Positions 1 to 5,663 of a stretch of 8,062 nt of DNA are shown here, one piece after another. A program made the position numbers and the translations under genes. The notes beneath the pieces were generated by a model. The model searched no databases. It was not told where the DNA came from and worked only from the letters and a program-made list of their open reading frames with translations. The DNA lies in the NCBI GenBank assembly GCA_045536045.1, contig JAZSMU010000124.1, positions 1 through 8,062 on the forward strand. The letters run 5' to 3'. The first letter of the stretch is position 1, and each line of letters opens with the position of its first letter. The DNA is from RGIG1918 sp045536045. Its GTDB lineage: Bacteria > Cyanobacteriota > Vampirovibrionia > Gastranaerophilales > Gastranaerophilaceae.

Positions 1-120
1 GTCTGTTTCCATGTATGTTATATAAGTGTTATTGTGTCCCAAGTATTCTAAGAATACAACAGGCACTTCAATTCCATTGACAGTAAAATCTTTAAAAATT
101 GTCTCTATTTCTTCATTCAT
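1..120 (-). CDS. Probable tail completion/tail terminator protein, N-terminal part (runs off the left edge)
   Basis: Only the first 40 codons are present. The frame opens with ATG at 120-118 and stays open to base 1, starting MNEEIETIFKDF and continuing through VPVVFLEYLGHNNTYITY. The start overlaps the upstream gene's TGA stop in an ATGA arrangement, which implies translational coupling, and a GGAGG lies 9 bases upstream, inside the end of the upstream gene. A short protein directly after the HK97 gp10-like gene is usually the tail completion or tail terminator component that caps the tail tube at the neck. The visible part (helix, then a short beta segment, then a 'Y-I-T-Y' strand) looks like the start of such proteins. 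The functional name rests mainly on position, because most of the protein is outside the window. Confidence 0.7.
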   Translation of the reverse strand, partial: MNEEIETIFKDFTVNGIEVPVVFLEYLGHNNTYITYMETD

Positions 121-542
121 TCAAGTATTCCTCCACTAAGAGTTTTTTGAGCGTTCTCCATAGCCTTTTGGATTTGTGCTTTTCTAAAAGATTTACGGAA
201 AAAAGGCTGCTTTGGATAATATCTTTTACTTGAGCCATATTCAAACATATTTGCAACAAGCGGTGCTGGAGTTCTTTCGCCATTCTCATTCATGAAATAT
301 CCTGTAATTACAACCTTTGTATTAATTCCGTCATCACTTGGAGTTTTGTAAGTTACAGTAAGTTTCACATTATTGCTGAACTCACTCTTAGCAAGAGCAG
401 AAGGCAAACTTGAAACCACGTTTTTGTGGACCACTTCCGCTCCTGCTTTTGTCATGCCTCCAAATATTTGGTCAGCATTGCCATAAATCTTGTTTAGATC
501 CTTCAAAACCTCTGTTGGTAAAGCCATTTCAAACTTTGCCAT
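117..542 (-). CDS. HK97 gp10-like neck/tail completion protein
   Basis: A 141-residue protein of the HK97 gp10 family, which acts at the head-tail interface of siphophages. The N-terminal third is helical (residues 8-50, with an 'AGAEVVHKNVVSSLP' type segment). A beta-rich middle (58-85) follows. The family's most recognisable part is at residues 92-119: 'PAPLVANMFEYGSS', then a 'YYPKQPFFRKSF' segment, then a C-terminal helix. Length is normal for the family. The ATG at 542-540 overlaps the stop of the head-tail adaptor by one base (TAATG), so translation is probably coupled; an AAAGGA lies just upstream. The TGA stop overlaps the ATG of the next gene. Order after the adaptor matches the usual connector, adaptor, gp10, tail completion series. 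Confidence 0.9.
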   Translation of the reverse strand: MAKFEMALPTEVLKDLNKIYGNADQIFGGMTKAGAEVVHKNVVSSLPSALAKSEFSNNVKLTVTYKTPSDDGINTKVVITGYFMNENGERTPAPLVANMFEYGSSKRYYPKQPFFRKSFRKAQIQKAMENAQKTLSGGILE

Positions 543-868
543 TAATGAGTTATTTCCTTTGCTTGTATTTCCAAAAGACTGTTTTCTTCATTGATGTTAT
601 TTAAGTATTCAATGGAATAGATCTTGTTATTAAATTTGATTTTCATTTTTCTGTCAATCTTTGTTTTAGGGTATCTTATAGTGAAATTTGTATAGGCTTC
701 TTCAAAATCACTGTTATTTGCAATTAATGTAAAACCTTTTGTGGTTTTAACATTTGCATAAGGTTCAAGAACAATTATTTCTGTTGTTTTAATAAAACCT
801 TGATTGTCCTTAATTTGTTCTTCTTTGTAAATTTTGATTTTCCTATTAAATTGACCTGCATTAATCAT
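542..868 (-). CDS. Phage head-tail adaptor (head closure protein, SPP1 gp16-like)
   Basis: A 108-residue protein fitting the Phage_H_T_join / SPP1 gp16-like head closure family, which forms a ring below the connector and keeps DNA in the filled head. Visible signature: 'INAGQFNRKIKIY' at residues 2-14, 'DNQGF' at 21-25, a YANV segment at 37-40, a 'FTIRYPKTKIDRKMKIKF' stretch at 62-79, and 'YSIEYLNNINEENSLLEIQAKE' near the end. This is the beta-barrel pattern of the family at its usual length. The ATG (868-866) overlaps the TGA stop of the connector gene as ATGA, and its TAA overlaps the gp10-like start by one base. It therefore sits in a translationally coupled trio of neck genes. Confidence 0.92.
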   Translation of the reverse strand: MINAGQFNRKIKIYKEEQIKDNQGFIKTTEIIVLEPYANVKTTKGFTLIANNSDFEEAYTNFTIRYPKTKIDRKMKIKFNNKIYSIEYLNNINEENSLLEIQAKEITH

Positions 869-1167
869 AATAAGTTCACGCTGTGCATTCCAAGAATTGT
901 GTCCACAACTTTATTAAGATTGCTTTTATCAACATAAAGTGTTCTATTGTCCCACATGTCTTGGCATAAGATAAGAACTACAATAACAAAGTCTTGATAA
1001 TTGTCAAGCTCTGCTGCAGTTCTTCCAGTATAATTTATTATAAAATTCTTTGATATATTTAATAAACTAATTAAAGTGTTAATGTCATCTTGAGTTAATT
1101 CATCAAGCCTTATATACTCTGCAACGTCATTGTAAGTAATATCACTTACTTTTGTAATTTCATTCAT
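865..1167 (-). CDS. Head-tail connector protein (HK97 gp6-like)
   Basis: A 100-residue, mainly helical protein of the gp6-like connector family (Phage_connect_1), which forms a ring on the portal and begins the neck. Diagnostic segments: 'ITYNDVAEYIRLDELTQDD' (residues 10-28), 'NFIINYTGRTAAELDNY' (41-57), 'VLILCQDMWDNR' (64-75), and the C-terminal 'ILGMHSVNLL', a near-universal ending in this family. The start is ATG at 1167, with an AAGGAGG six bases upstream (1180-1174). The frame remains open upstream to 1287, but that stretch would add 40 Lys/Gln-rich residues overlapping the previous gene out of frame, so it is rejected. The TGA stop overlaps the adaptor start. Confidence 0.94.
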   Translation of the reverse strand: MNEITKVSDITYNDVAEYIRLDELTQDDINTLISLLNISKNFIINYTGRTAAELDNYQDFVIVVLILCQDMWDNRTLYVDKSNLNKVVDTILGMHSVNLL

Positions 1168-1210
1168 GTTTTTCCTCCTTTTATGGAGCTGCCTAAACAA
1201 CAGAAAAAAA

Positions 1211-1426
1211 TTATTTTTTATTTTTTGATTTCTTAGTTGCTGGAACTTTTGTTTCAACAACTTCTTCTTTTTCTTCCTTTGGTGCAACTTTTGTTCCGCT
1301 TGCTTTTTCTTCTACAATATAACCAGCTTGAATTAAATCCTTTGCAACTTCTTCTTCAATGTGTTCTATTGTATCACCAGCATTCATTGATATTTTACCA
1401 ACAAATGATTGTATTGCTTTATACAT
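1211..1426 (-). CDS. Small conserved phage protein with Lys/Glu-rich tail, between capsid and connector genes
   Basis: A 71-residue protein in the slot between major capsid and connector, where many Bacillota phages carry a short conserved protein of unknown role. Residues 1-40 look like a compact fold: a strand (MYKAIQSFVGKISM), a glycine turn (NAGD), a helix (IEEEVAKDLIQAG) and a final strand (YIVEE). Residues 43-71 are low complexity, mixed Glu and Lys and ending KKSKNKK, probably disordered. The ATG at 1426-1424 follows a clean AGGAGG (spacer five bases); the gap to the capsid stop is 36 bases. A minor head-associated or capsid-binding role is inferred from position only. The same strand-helix-strand pattern appears at the C-terminus of the glycosyltransferase at 4611-5645. 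Confidence 0.85.
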   Translation of the reverse strand: MYKAIQSFVGKISMNAGDTIEHIEEEVAKDLIQAGYIVEEKASGTKVAPKEEKEEVVETKVPATKKSKNKK

Positions 1427-1462
1427 AATTGCCTCCTGTTCTAGTGTTCCACATTCAACATG

Positions 1463-2638
1463 TTATGCACTTGTTGAAGCAGTCTTTAACACAGCGATCT
1501 TTTGAGCGTCTTGTACTTTACTGTCAAATTCAAACCAGCCAACAACAGCGTCTGCATGTTGAGTTGCAAATCTCTCTCTTAATACTTGTATGTTGATTTC
1601 TTCGCTAAATTTAGTTGCAAGGCCTGTCATGTCTCCATAGAATACAACATTCTTTCCTGCTTCTAAGTCTGGCATGTTATCACTTACATAAACAGGTTTT
1701 CCAAGTAATGTGTAACCAAATGGAGCAGTGATATCTTCATTTAATAGATAATATCCTGTATTGCTCTTTAATTCTCTTATAGCAGTTCTTGTGTTTGTAG
1801 ACATGATCCAAATAGCATTATTTTGATATATGTCTTTTACTTTAGATTGTAATTCAATTAATTCATTTGAAGTAATTGCATTTGCTGCTGCAGCAGTTTT
1901 TGCATTTGTTAATGTTGAAAGTCCTGCAACTTTGTTGTCAGTTCCATTTAATAACTCGCCTTCAATAAATCTTGCAATTTGTAATGCCATTTCATCAACT
2001 ACAAATGCAACAACGTCAAATTGAGCATTGTTTATTAAGCTTCTTGAAATCTTTACTAATGCTCCAGCTAAAAAGCCACCTAATTGGATAGATTTAAACT
2101 CACCAACTGAGCTTTCAAGGTCTGTAAACTCTGTGTGGTAAGCAACATTGATTGAAGTGGTATTATTATCATAATAAGGTAAGTCAAGATTTCCTTTTAC
2201 ATTGAATTTTTGGCTTCTCTCTAATATTGGAGAAATCTCATAAACTTTTCTTATAATTCTGTTTGCAATTGTTGTTGGTATGATTGCTCCATTGTCACCT
2301 TTTGTTAGGTTTACGTCACTTCTGTTATTTAATACATTTCCACGAATATAGTCTTCAAATGCTCTTGTTTCTTGAGCTTCTACTTCTGTCATTTTTTCTT
2401 CTTCAGTCATTTCTTTTGGCTCTCCTTCCTCTTTTTTAACTTGTTTTTCGTCCATTCTGTCAAAATCATCTGCAATTTCTAATGATTTTACGATTTTTCT
2501 TACATTGTCTCTTATTTCAGCTAATTCTTCAGCTTCTGCTTCTGTAAGTTCTCTTTTTTCCATTTTTGCTTTGTCAAGAACTTCTTCTGCTCTTGTAATT
2601 AAGTCATTCTTTTTTTCTGTTAATTCTTTTGAATACAT
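1463..2638 (-). CDS. Major capsid protein, HK97 fold, with N-terminal scaffolding (delta) domain
   Basis: A 391-residue HK97-type major capsid protein, the building block of the icosahedral shell. Residues 1 to about 90 are a highly charged, helical, coiled-coil-like delta domain (KELTEKKNDLITRAEEVLDKA and following) that acts as built-in scaffold, so no separate scaffold gene is expected or seen. The HK97 core begins around 'RAFEDYIRGN' (92-101) and the 'GAIIPTTIANRIIRKVYEISPI' region (117-138). Later landmarks are 'GYTLLGKPVYVSDNMP' (308-323) and the C-terminal 'VVGWFEFDSKVQDAQKIAVLK' region (365-385). The neighbouring protease should remove the delta domain; the cut probably falls at about residues 85-105, although the exact site cannot be read. 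Start is ATG at 2638, with GGAG about 11 bases upstream inside the last codons of the protease gene. Confidence 0.97.
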   Translation of the reverse strand: MYSKELTEKKNDLITRAEEVLDKAKMEKRELTEAEAEELAEIRDNVRKIVKSLEIADDFDRMDEKQVKKEEGEPKEMTEEEKMTEVEAQETRAFEDYIRGNVLNNRSDVNLTKGDNGAIIPTTIANRIIRKVYEISPILERSQKFNVKGNLDLPYYDNNTTSINVAYHTEFTDLESSVGEFKSIQLGGFLAGALVKISRSLINNAQFDVVAFVVDEMALQIARFIEGELLNGTDNKVAGLSTLTNAKTAAAANAITSNELIELQSKVKDIYQNNAIWIMSTNTRTAIRELKSNTGYYLLNEDITAPFGYTLLGKPVYVSDNMPDLEAGKNVVFYGDMTGLATKFSEEINIQVLRERFATQHADAVVGWFEFDSKVQDAQKIAVLKTASTSA

Positions 2639-2644
2639 AATTTT

Positions 2645-3322
2645 TTATGCTCCTTTCATTTCTTTGATCATATTCTCATATTGAGAATAGTTTATGTTAT
2701 TTTCAACAACTTCTTGTTGCTTAGGCCCTTCATTAGTTGCAGGAACTTCCTCTTGTTTTGGTTCTTCCTGCTGCTCTTGTTTTACTTCTTGAGTTTCTTC
2801 TTCTCTAACTTGTACTTCATCAATAAAGTCTTCTCCCATGAATTGAACAGTTTCATCTTCTGCTCTTGCCATTATAAGTGTGCCTTCATAGGCTGGTGTC
2901 TTTGTTCTGTCTAAAATTGAAACCTCAAATAAATCCAAATCTTTGACAGCTCTTAAAGGAATGCCATTTTGAAGCGTGTTTTCAACGTCTCTGTCAACAA
3001 ATCCAAATGACCAGCCCACCAAGTCTCCATTTCTTGCTTTATTAATAACGTCTTCATCTGTAATTGTTGCTTTTGCCTTTAATCCAATGTTATCTTCTTC
3101 AAGTTCAAGATTGCCTTGCTTTGTGCTGCCAAGATCTCTGTCCCAGTTATGATTTAATAATATGTGAACGTCATCATTTCGCCTCAAAGCCTTTTTAAAA
3201 GCTCCCTTGCATATTCTCTCAATGAAGTCTCCAACTCTGCTCCTAAGTGTCTTTGAGTTCCTCTCAATAGCATTCACATAACCTTCAATTTCAACACTGT
3301 CATTTTTAATTCTTATCTCCAA
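2645..3322 (-). CDS. HK97-family prohead maturation protease (TTG start)
   Basis: A 225-residue prohead serine protease of the HK97 gp4 / peptidase U35 type, which is packaged in the prohead and cleaves the capsid delta domain. Family features: an 'IEGYVNAIERNSKTL' N-terminus, 'GAFKKAL' (40-46), the catalytic His in 'HILLNHNWD' (probably H58), the nucleophile Ser in 'GWSFGF' (S105), and 'DLDLFEVSILDRTKTPAYEGT' (128-148) with an acidic candidate E133. The core ends near residue 155; the remaining 70 residues are a Glu/Gln/Pro-rich tail of low complexity. The start is TTG at 3322-3320: an in-frame TGA lies just upstream, the next in-frame ATG would delete two thirds of the enzyme, and AGGAGGTGA (3337-3329) is correctly spaced. 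The TAA stop is six bases before the capsid start. Confidence 0.95.
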   Translation of the reverse strand: MEIRIKNDSVEIEGYVNAIERNSKTLRSRVGDFIERICKGAFKKALRRNDDVHILLNHNWDRDLGSTKQGNLELEEDNIGLKAKATITDEDVINKARNGDLVGWSFGFVDRDVENTLQNGIPLRAVKDLDLFEVSILDRTKTPAYEGTLIMARAEDETVQFMGEDFIDEVQVREEETQEVKQEQQEEPKQEEVPATNEGPKQQEVVENNINYSQYENMIKEMKGA

Positions 3323-3328
3323 TTTTTC

Positions 3329-3337
3329 TCACCTCCT
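3329..3337 (-). promoter_or_regulatory. Shine-Dalgarno site deciding the TTG start of the prohead protease
   Basis: Reads AGGAGGTGA on the minus strand, nine bases from GGAGG to the TTG start at 3322. It overlaps the TAG stop of the portal gene. The near-perfect match to the anti-Shine-Dalgarno is the main reason for accepting the non-ATG start. Confidence 0.85.
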
Positions 3338-4595
3338 AACCATTGCTTGAATTTCCGCTTTGCTCAAACTCAGTGTCAATTTCTTTGTCTTCAATTACTT
3401 TTTGAATTTCTTGATCATCTAAGTTTGCAGTTGTATCTGTGTTTGGTGTGTAATAAGTGTGAGTATTTGTGTCATATAATACAGCTCCCAAACCAACATT
3501 GATAACGTCTAAACCTTCAATGTATTCCATGTTTTCAGCTTTTCTTATTTCATTTAATGTCATAAAGCCTGTTTCTTTTGCAGTTTTATAAGCATTGTAA
3601 CGCTCACTTATATTTGCTTTTATAATTTCTTTAACGTCAAATTCAAAGAAGTAATTTTTCTTTTCTTTTTCAAGTAATAAATCCCTATTTAAAGCAGTTT
3701 CAAATGCTTTGATAATAGGATATATTGCTTCTTTGAAAGTGTCATAAAAATTGTTACTAATATGAAAAATATTGTTAATTTCATCTTGTAAAGTTCTTTT
3801 GCTTTCATTAAGCTGCATTTCTACACTTGAGTTGCTGGCCTCTTGAAAATCCAAACCATTATTCAAAACAACAATGTTACTGTCATTATTAGCATAAAGA
3901 CTTTTCCATGCCTTTTTAAGAACGTCAATTTCATCTTGTCCAAGTTTTCTTGTTGCTTTAAGAAATCCTTTTTTATTTCCTCCGCTCTTAACTAAGCCCA
4001 ATTGATATAATAAAGTTTGATATGCTGTTTCTAATGCTTTTGAAACTTCAACAGTTAAACCAACTCCACTTGATCCGTCTTTTGTTTTTCTTAGTAGTTT
4101 AATAAATTCATAGGGCTTATATGTTTTACCTTCAACAAGAATGTCATACTCTTTATAAATTGGCTTAAAGTTTTTCATAATAGTAATAAAAATTGGCTCA
4201 ACGTAAAAAAGGCCTGTTACGTCATTTCTGTTTCTTCTAATATATGTGTAGCCGCCTTTGTCCATTAAGTAATCTTCAACCATTGCTTTTTTCCACTGAA
4301 AAGCGTCCAATGTGTCCCCAGTGTCTCCATTTAAAAGTGCAACTCTTGGATCATTGAATTGGTCTTCAATTTTACCTTGCTTGTATTTATAAAGTTTTAC
4401 AGGCATTGAAGCAATCATGTTTGAAATGAAGTCAACTGCTCCTGCAACTGCTGGAAGTGTCATTGCCTTTTCTCTTGTTATAACTTCATCATTAATTAAT
4501 GCTTGCAATAACACGTCATCAACAATTGGTTCTTTTTTTGTTTCTGCTGGTGTTTCCGCTTCTTTGTTTCGGTTAAATAAATCTCTTATCCCCAT
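3336..4595 (-). CDS. Portal protein, HK97 family
   Basis: A 419-residue portal protein, the dodecameric ring at one capsid vertex through which DNA is packaged and to which the neck attaches. Landmarks: 'MGIRDLFNRNKE' start; 'AMTLPAVAGAVDFISNMIASMPVKLYKY' region (44-71); 'NGDTGDTLDAFQWKKAMVEDYLMDKGGYTYI' region (89-119), matching the usual portal wing; 'LVKSGGNKKGFLK' (201-213); and the clip/stem-end region 'RYNAYKTAKETGFMTLNEIRKAENM' (332-356), which is diagnostic. The C-terminal 30 residues are acidic and Ser/Asn-rich, probably flexible. Length is typical. The ATG at 4595 has one of the best ribosome binding sites of the window (AAAGGAGGTG, seven bases after GGAGG). It stops in TAG, 13 bases before the protease start. 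Confidence 0.96.
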   Translation of the reverse strand: MGIRDLFNRNKEAETPAETKKEPIVDDVLLQALINDEVITREKAMTLPAVAGAVDFISNMIASMPVKLYKYKQGKIEDQFNDPRVALLNGDTGDTLDAFQWKKAMVEDYLMDKGGYTYIRRNRNDVTGLFYVEPIFITIMKNFKPIYKEYDILVEGKTYKPYEFIKLLRKTKDGSSGVGLTVEVSKALETAYQTLLYQLGLVKSGGNKKGFLKATRKLGQDEIDVLKKAWKSLYANNDSNIVVLNNGLDFQEASNSSVEMQLNESKRTLQDEINNIFHISNNFYDTFKEAIYPIIKAFETALNRDLLLEKEKKNYFFEFDVKEIIKANISERYNAYKTAKETGFMTLNEIRKAENMEYIEGLDVINVGLGAVLYDTNTHTYYTPNTDTTANLDDQEIQKVIEDKEIDTEFEQSGNSSNG

Positions 4596-4600
4596 TCTTT

Positions 4601-4610
4601 CACCTCCTTT
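4601..4610 (-). promoter_or_regulatory. Strong Shine-Dalgarno site of the portal gene
   Basis: Reads AAAGGAGGTG on the minus strand, seven bases from GGAGG to the ATG at 4595. It fills the 15-base gap between glycosyltransferase stop and portal start, so portal translation does not need coupling to the gene before it. Confidence 0.8.
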
Positions 4611-5645
4611 TTATAATATTTTAACTAAATTCAAATCCTCCAAGTATTCTGCTCTTAGCAATGTAACTTTGTAAGGATCATCATTTGTCGTTATATTCTT
4701 TTTTAGTTCCAAATCAAAGTAATTTGCTTTGCATTTTACTTTGACCAACTTTTTCATGTCTTCTTTATATGTGCTTTTACCTTTGACAAGAATTTTGTCC
4801 CATTTGTTTTCTTTTGGCTCATAATTGAATTTTAAAGTCTTTTCATATATGTCCTTAATATTAACGTTCTTCATGTCAAAATCTAATATAAAGCCATTCT
4901 CATTGTTTTTAATTCCCATTTCATAAAAACTTGGGCATGGTGTGACAATTACAGGAGTTCCCAAAGATAAACTTTCATTTATTGTATAGCAATAACCTTC
5001 TGTGTCACTTAATTGAATAGTGTAATCAGCATTCGCAATATAATCTCTTATGTCCATTCTTGGCTTCATGCAAATAACATTTGGATTGTCAAAGGCTGTT
5101 TCACTATTTGTAAATACATGCCATAAAAAAGGAATTTTATTTTCATCAAATAACTTTGCCAATTTTATCATTCTGTCTTTGCCTTTTTCATTTGAGAGCC
5201 TTGTTGCACTTATTAAATTTAAAACTCTTTTAGGCTTTTCAACAGTTATTGGATTATAAATAACTTCACATTTAATCCCTGTAAGTTCTTCAAATACCTT
5301 TGCCACTTGTTTAGAAACTGCAATATATTTTGTAACTCTTGGATCAATCTTAGGTTTTAAATTTATTTCTTTGTAATCTGCATGTATTACTTGAATGATT
5401 TCTTTGGCTTTTATAGTATCTAAACCAAACAAATAGTAATTGAATATTGCTTTTTCACATTCAATTGTCTCTCCCTTATATTGTTTAACTCTAACATATT
5501 GTTTGAGCCTATTAATTTGGTCCTTATCTCCAGTATTATAGTAAATTGTTATGTCCCAATCTTGGTAAATCTTAGCCATTTCAAATAAAAATGTTTCTAT
5601 TCCGCCAATTGGATTTATGTGATATAAAAATATGCAATTTTTCAT
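4611..5645 (-). CDS. GT4-type glycosyltransferase with an extra C-terminal phage-like domain, inside the head operon
   Basis: A 344-residue GT-B-fold glycosyltransferase, probably family 4, expected to move a sugar from a nucleotide-sugar donor to an unknown acceptor. The N-terminal domain has the glycine-rich loop 'NPIGGIETF' (11-19). The linker region has 'IHADYKE' (87-93) and 'KYIAVSKQVAKVFEE' (106-120). The C-terminal Rossmann domain opens with 'SATRLSNEKGKDRM' (146-159), giving the donor-phosphate Arg149 and Lys154, and carries the E-x7-E motif E216/E224 in 'TEGYCYTINESLSLGTPVI'. No signal peptide or membrane segment is visible, so it should be cytoplasmic. The final ~45 residues (about 298-344, strand-strand-helix-strand ending 'RAEYLEDLNLVKIL') are not part of the GT fold. 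The gene sits 18 bases after the large terminase and 15 before the portal. A virion-protein acceptor is inferred from context; cell-wall or host-surface modification is the alternative. Confidence 0.88.
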   Translation of the reverse strand: MKNCIFLYHINPIGGIETFLFEMAKIYQDWDITIYYNTGDKDQINRLKQYVRVKQYKGETIECEKAIFNYYLFGLDTIKAKEIIQVIHADYKEINLKPKIDPRVTKYIAVSKQVAKVFEELTGIKCEVIYNPITVEKPKRVLNLISATRLSNEKGKDRMIKLAKLFDENKIPFLWHVFTNSETAFDNPNVICMKPRMDIRDYIANADYTIQLSDTEGYCYTINESLSLGTPVIVTPCPSFYEMGIKNNENGFILDFDMKNVNIKDIYEKTLKFNYEPKENKWDKILVKGKSTYKEDMKKLVKVKCKANYFDLELKKNITTNDDPYKVTLLRAEYLEDLNLVKIL

Positions 5646-5663
5646 TTCATATGTCTCCTCACA

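Noticed and set aside
43..57. Inverted repeat GTATTCT-A-AGAATAC
   Set aside because: It lies inside a coding region (codons for V-F-L-E-Y), is short, and is expected by chance in AT-rich sequence.
1168..1287. N-terminal extension of the connector gene by 40 codons
   Set aside because: The extension is Lys/Gln-rich, out of frame with and overlapping the 71-residue protein gene. The ATG at 1167 has a strong Shine-Dalgarno and gives the family's usual N-terminus.
1237..1428. Plus-strand Leu/Gln-rich open frame
   Set aside because: It is an antisense shadow of the Lys/Glu-rich small protein gene, with no family resemblance.
1427..1462. Possible hairpin or terminator after the capsid gene (AACATGTT palindrome)
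   Set aside because: The palindrome is only eight bases, AT-rich and without a following U run. A terminator here would cut off the neck genes.
2681..2914. Plus-strand open frame opposite the prohead protease
   Set aside because: It is the complement of the Glu/Gln-rich protease tail, giving a Phe/Leu-rich product by composition alone, with no ribosome binding site and opposite to all real genes.
4417..4674. Plus-strand open frame across the portal start
   Set aside because: It spans the portal start and its Shine-Dalgarno antisense, with no initiation signal or recognisable product.
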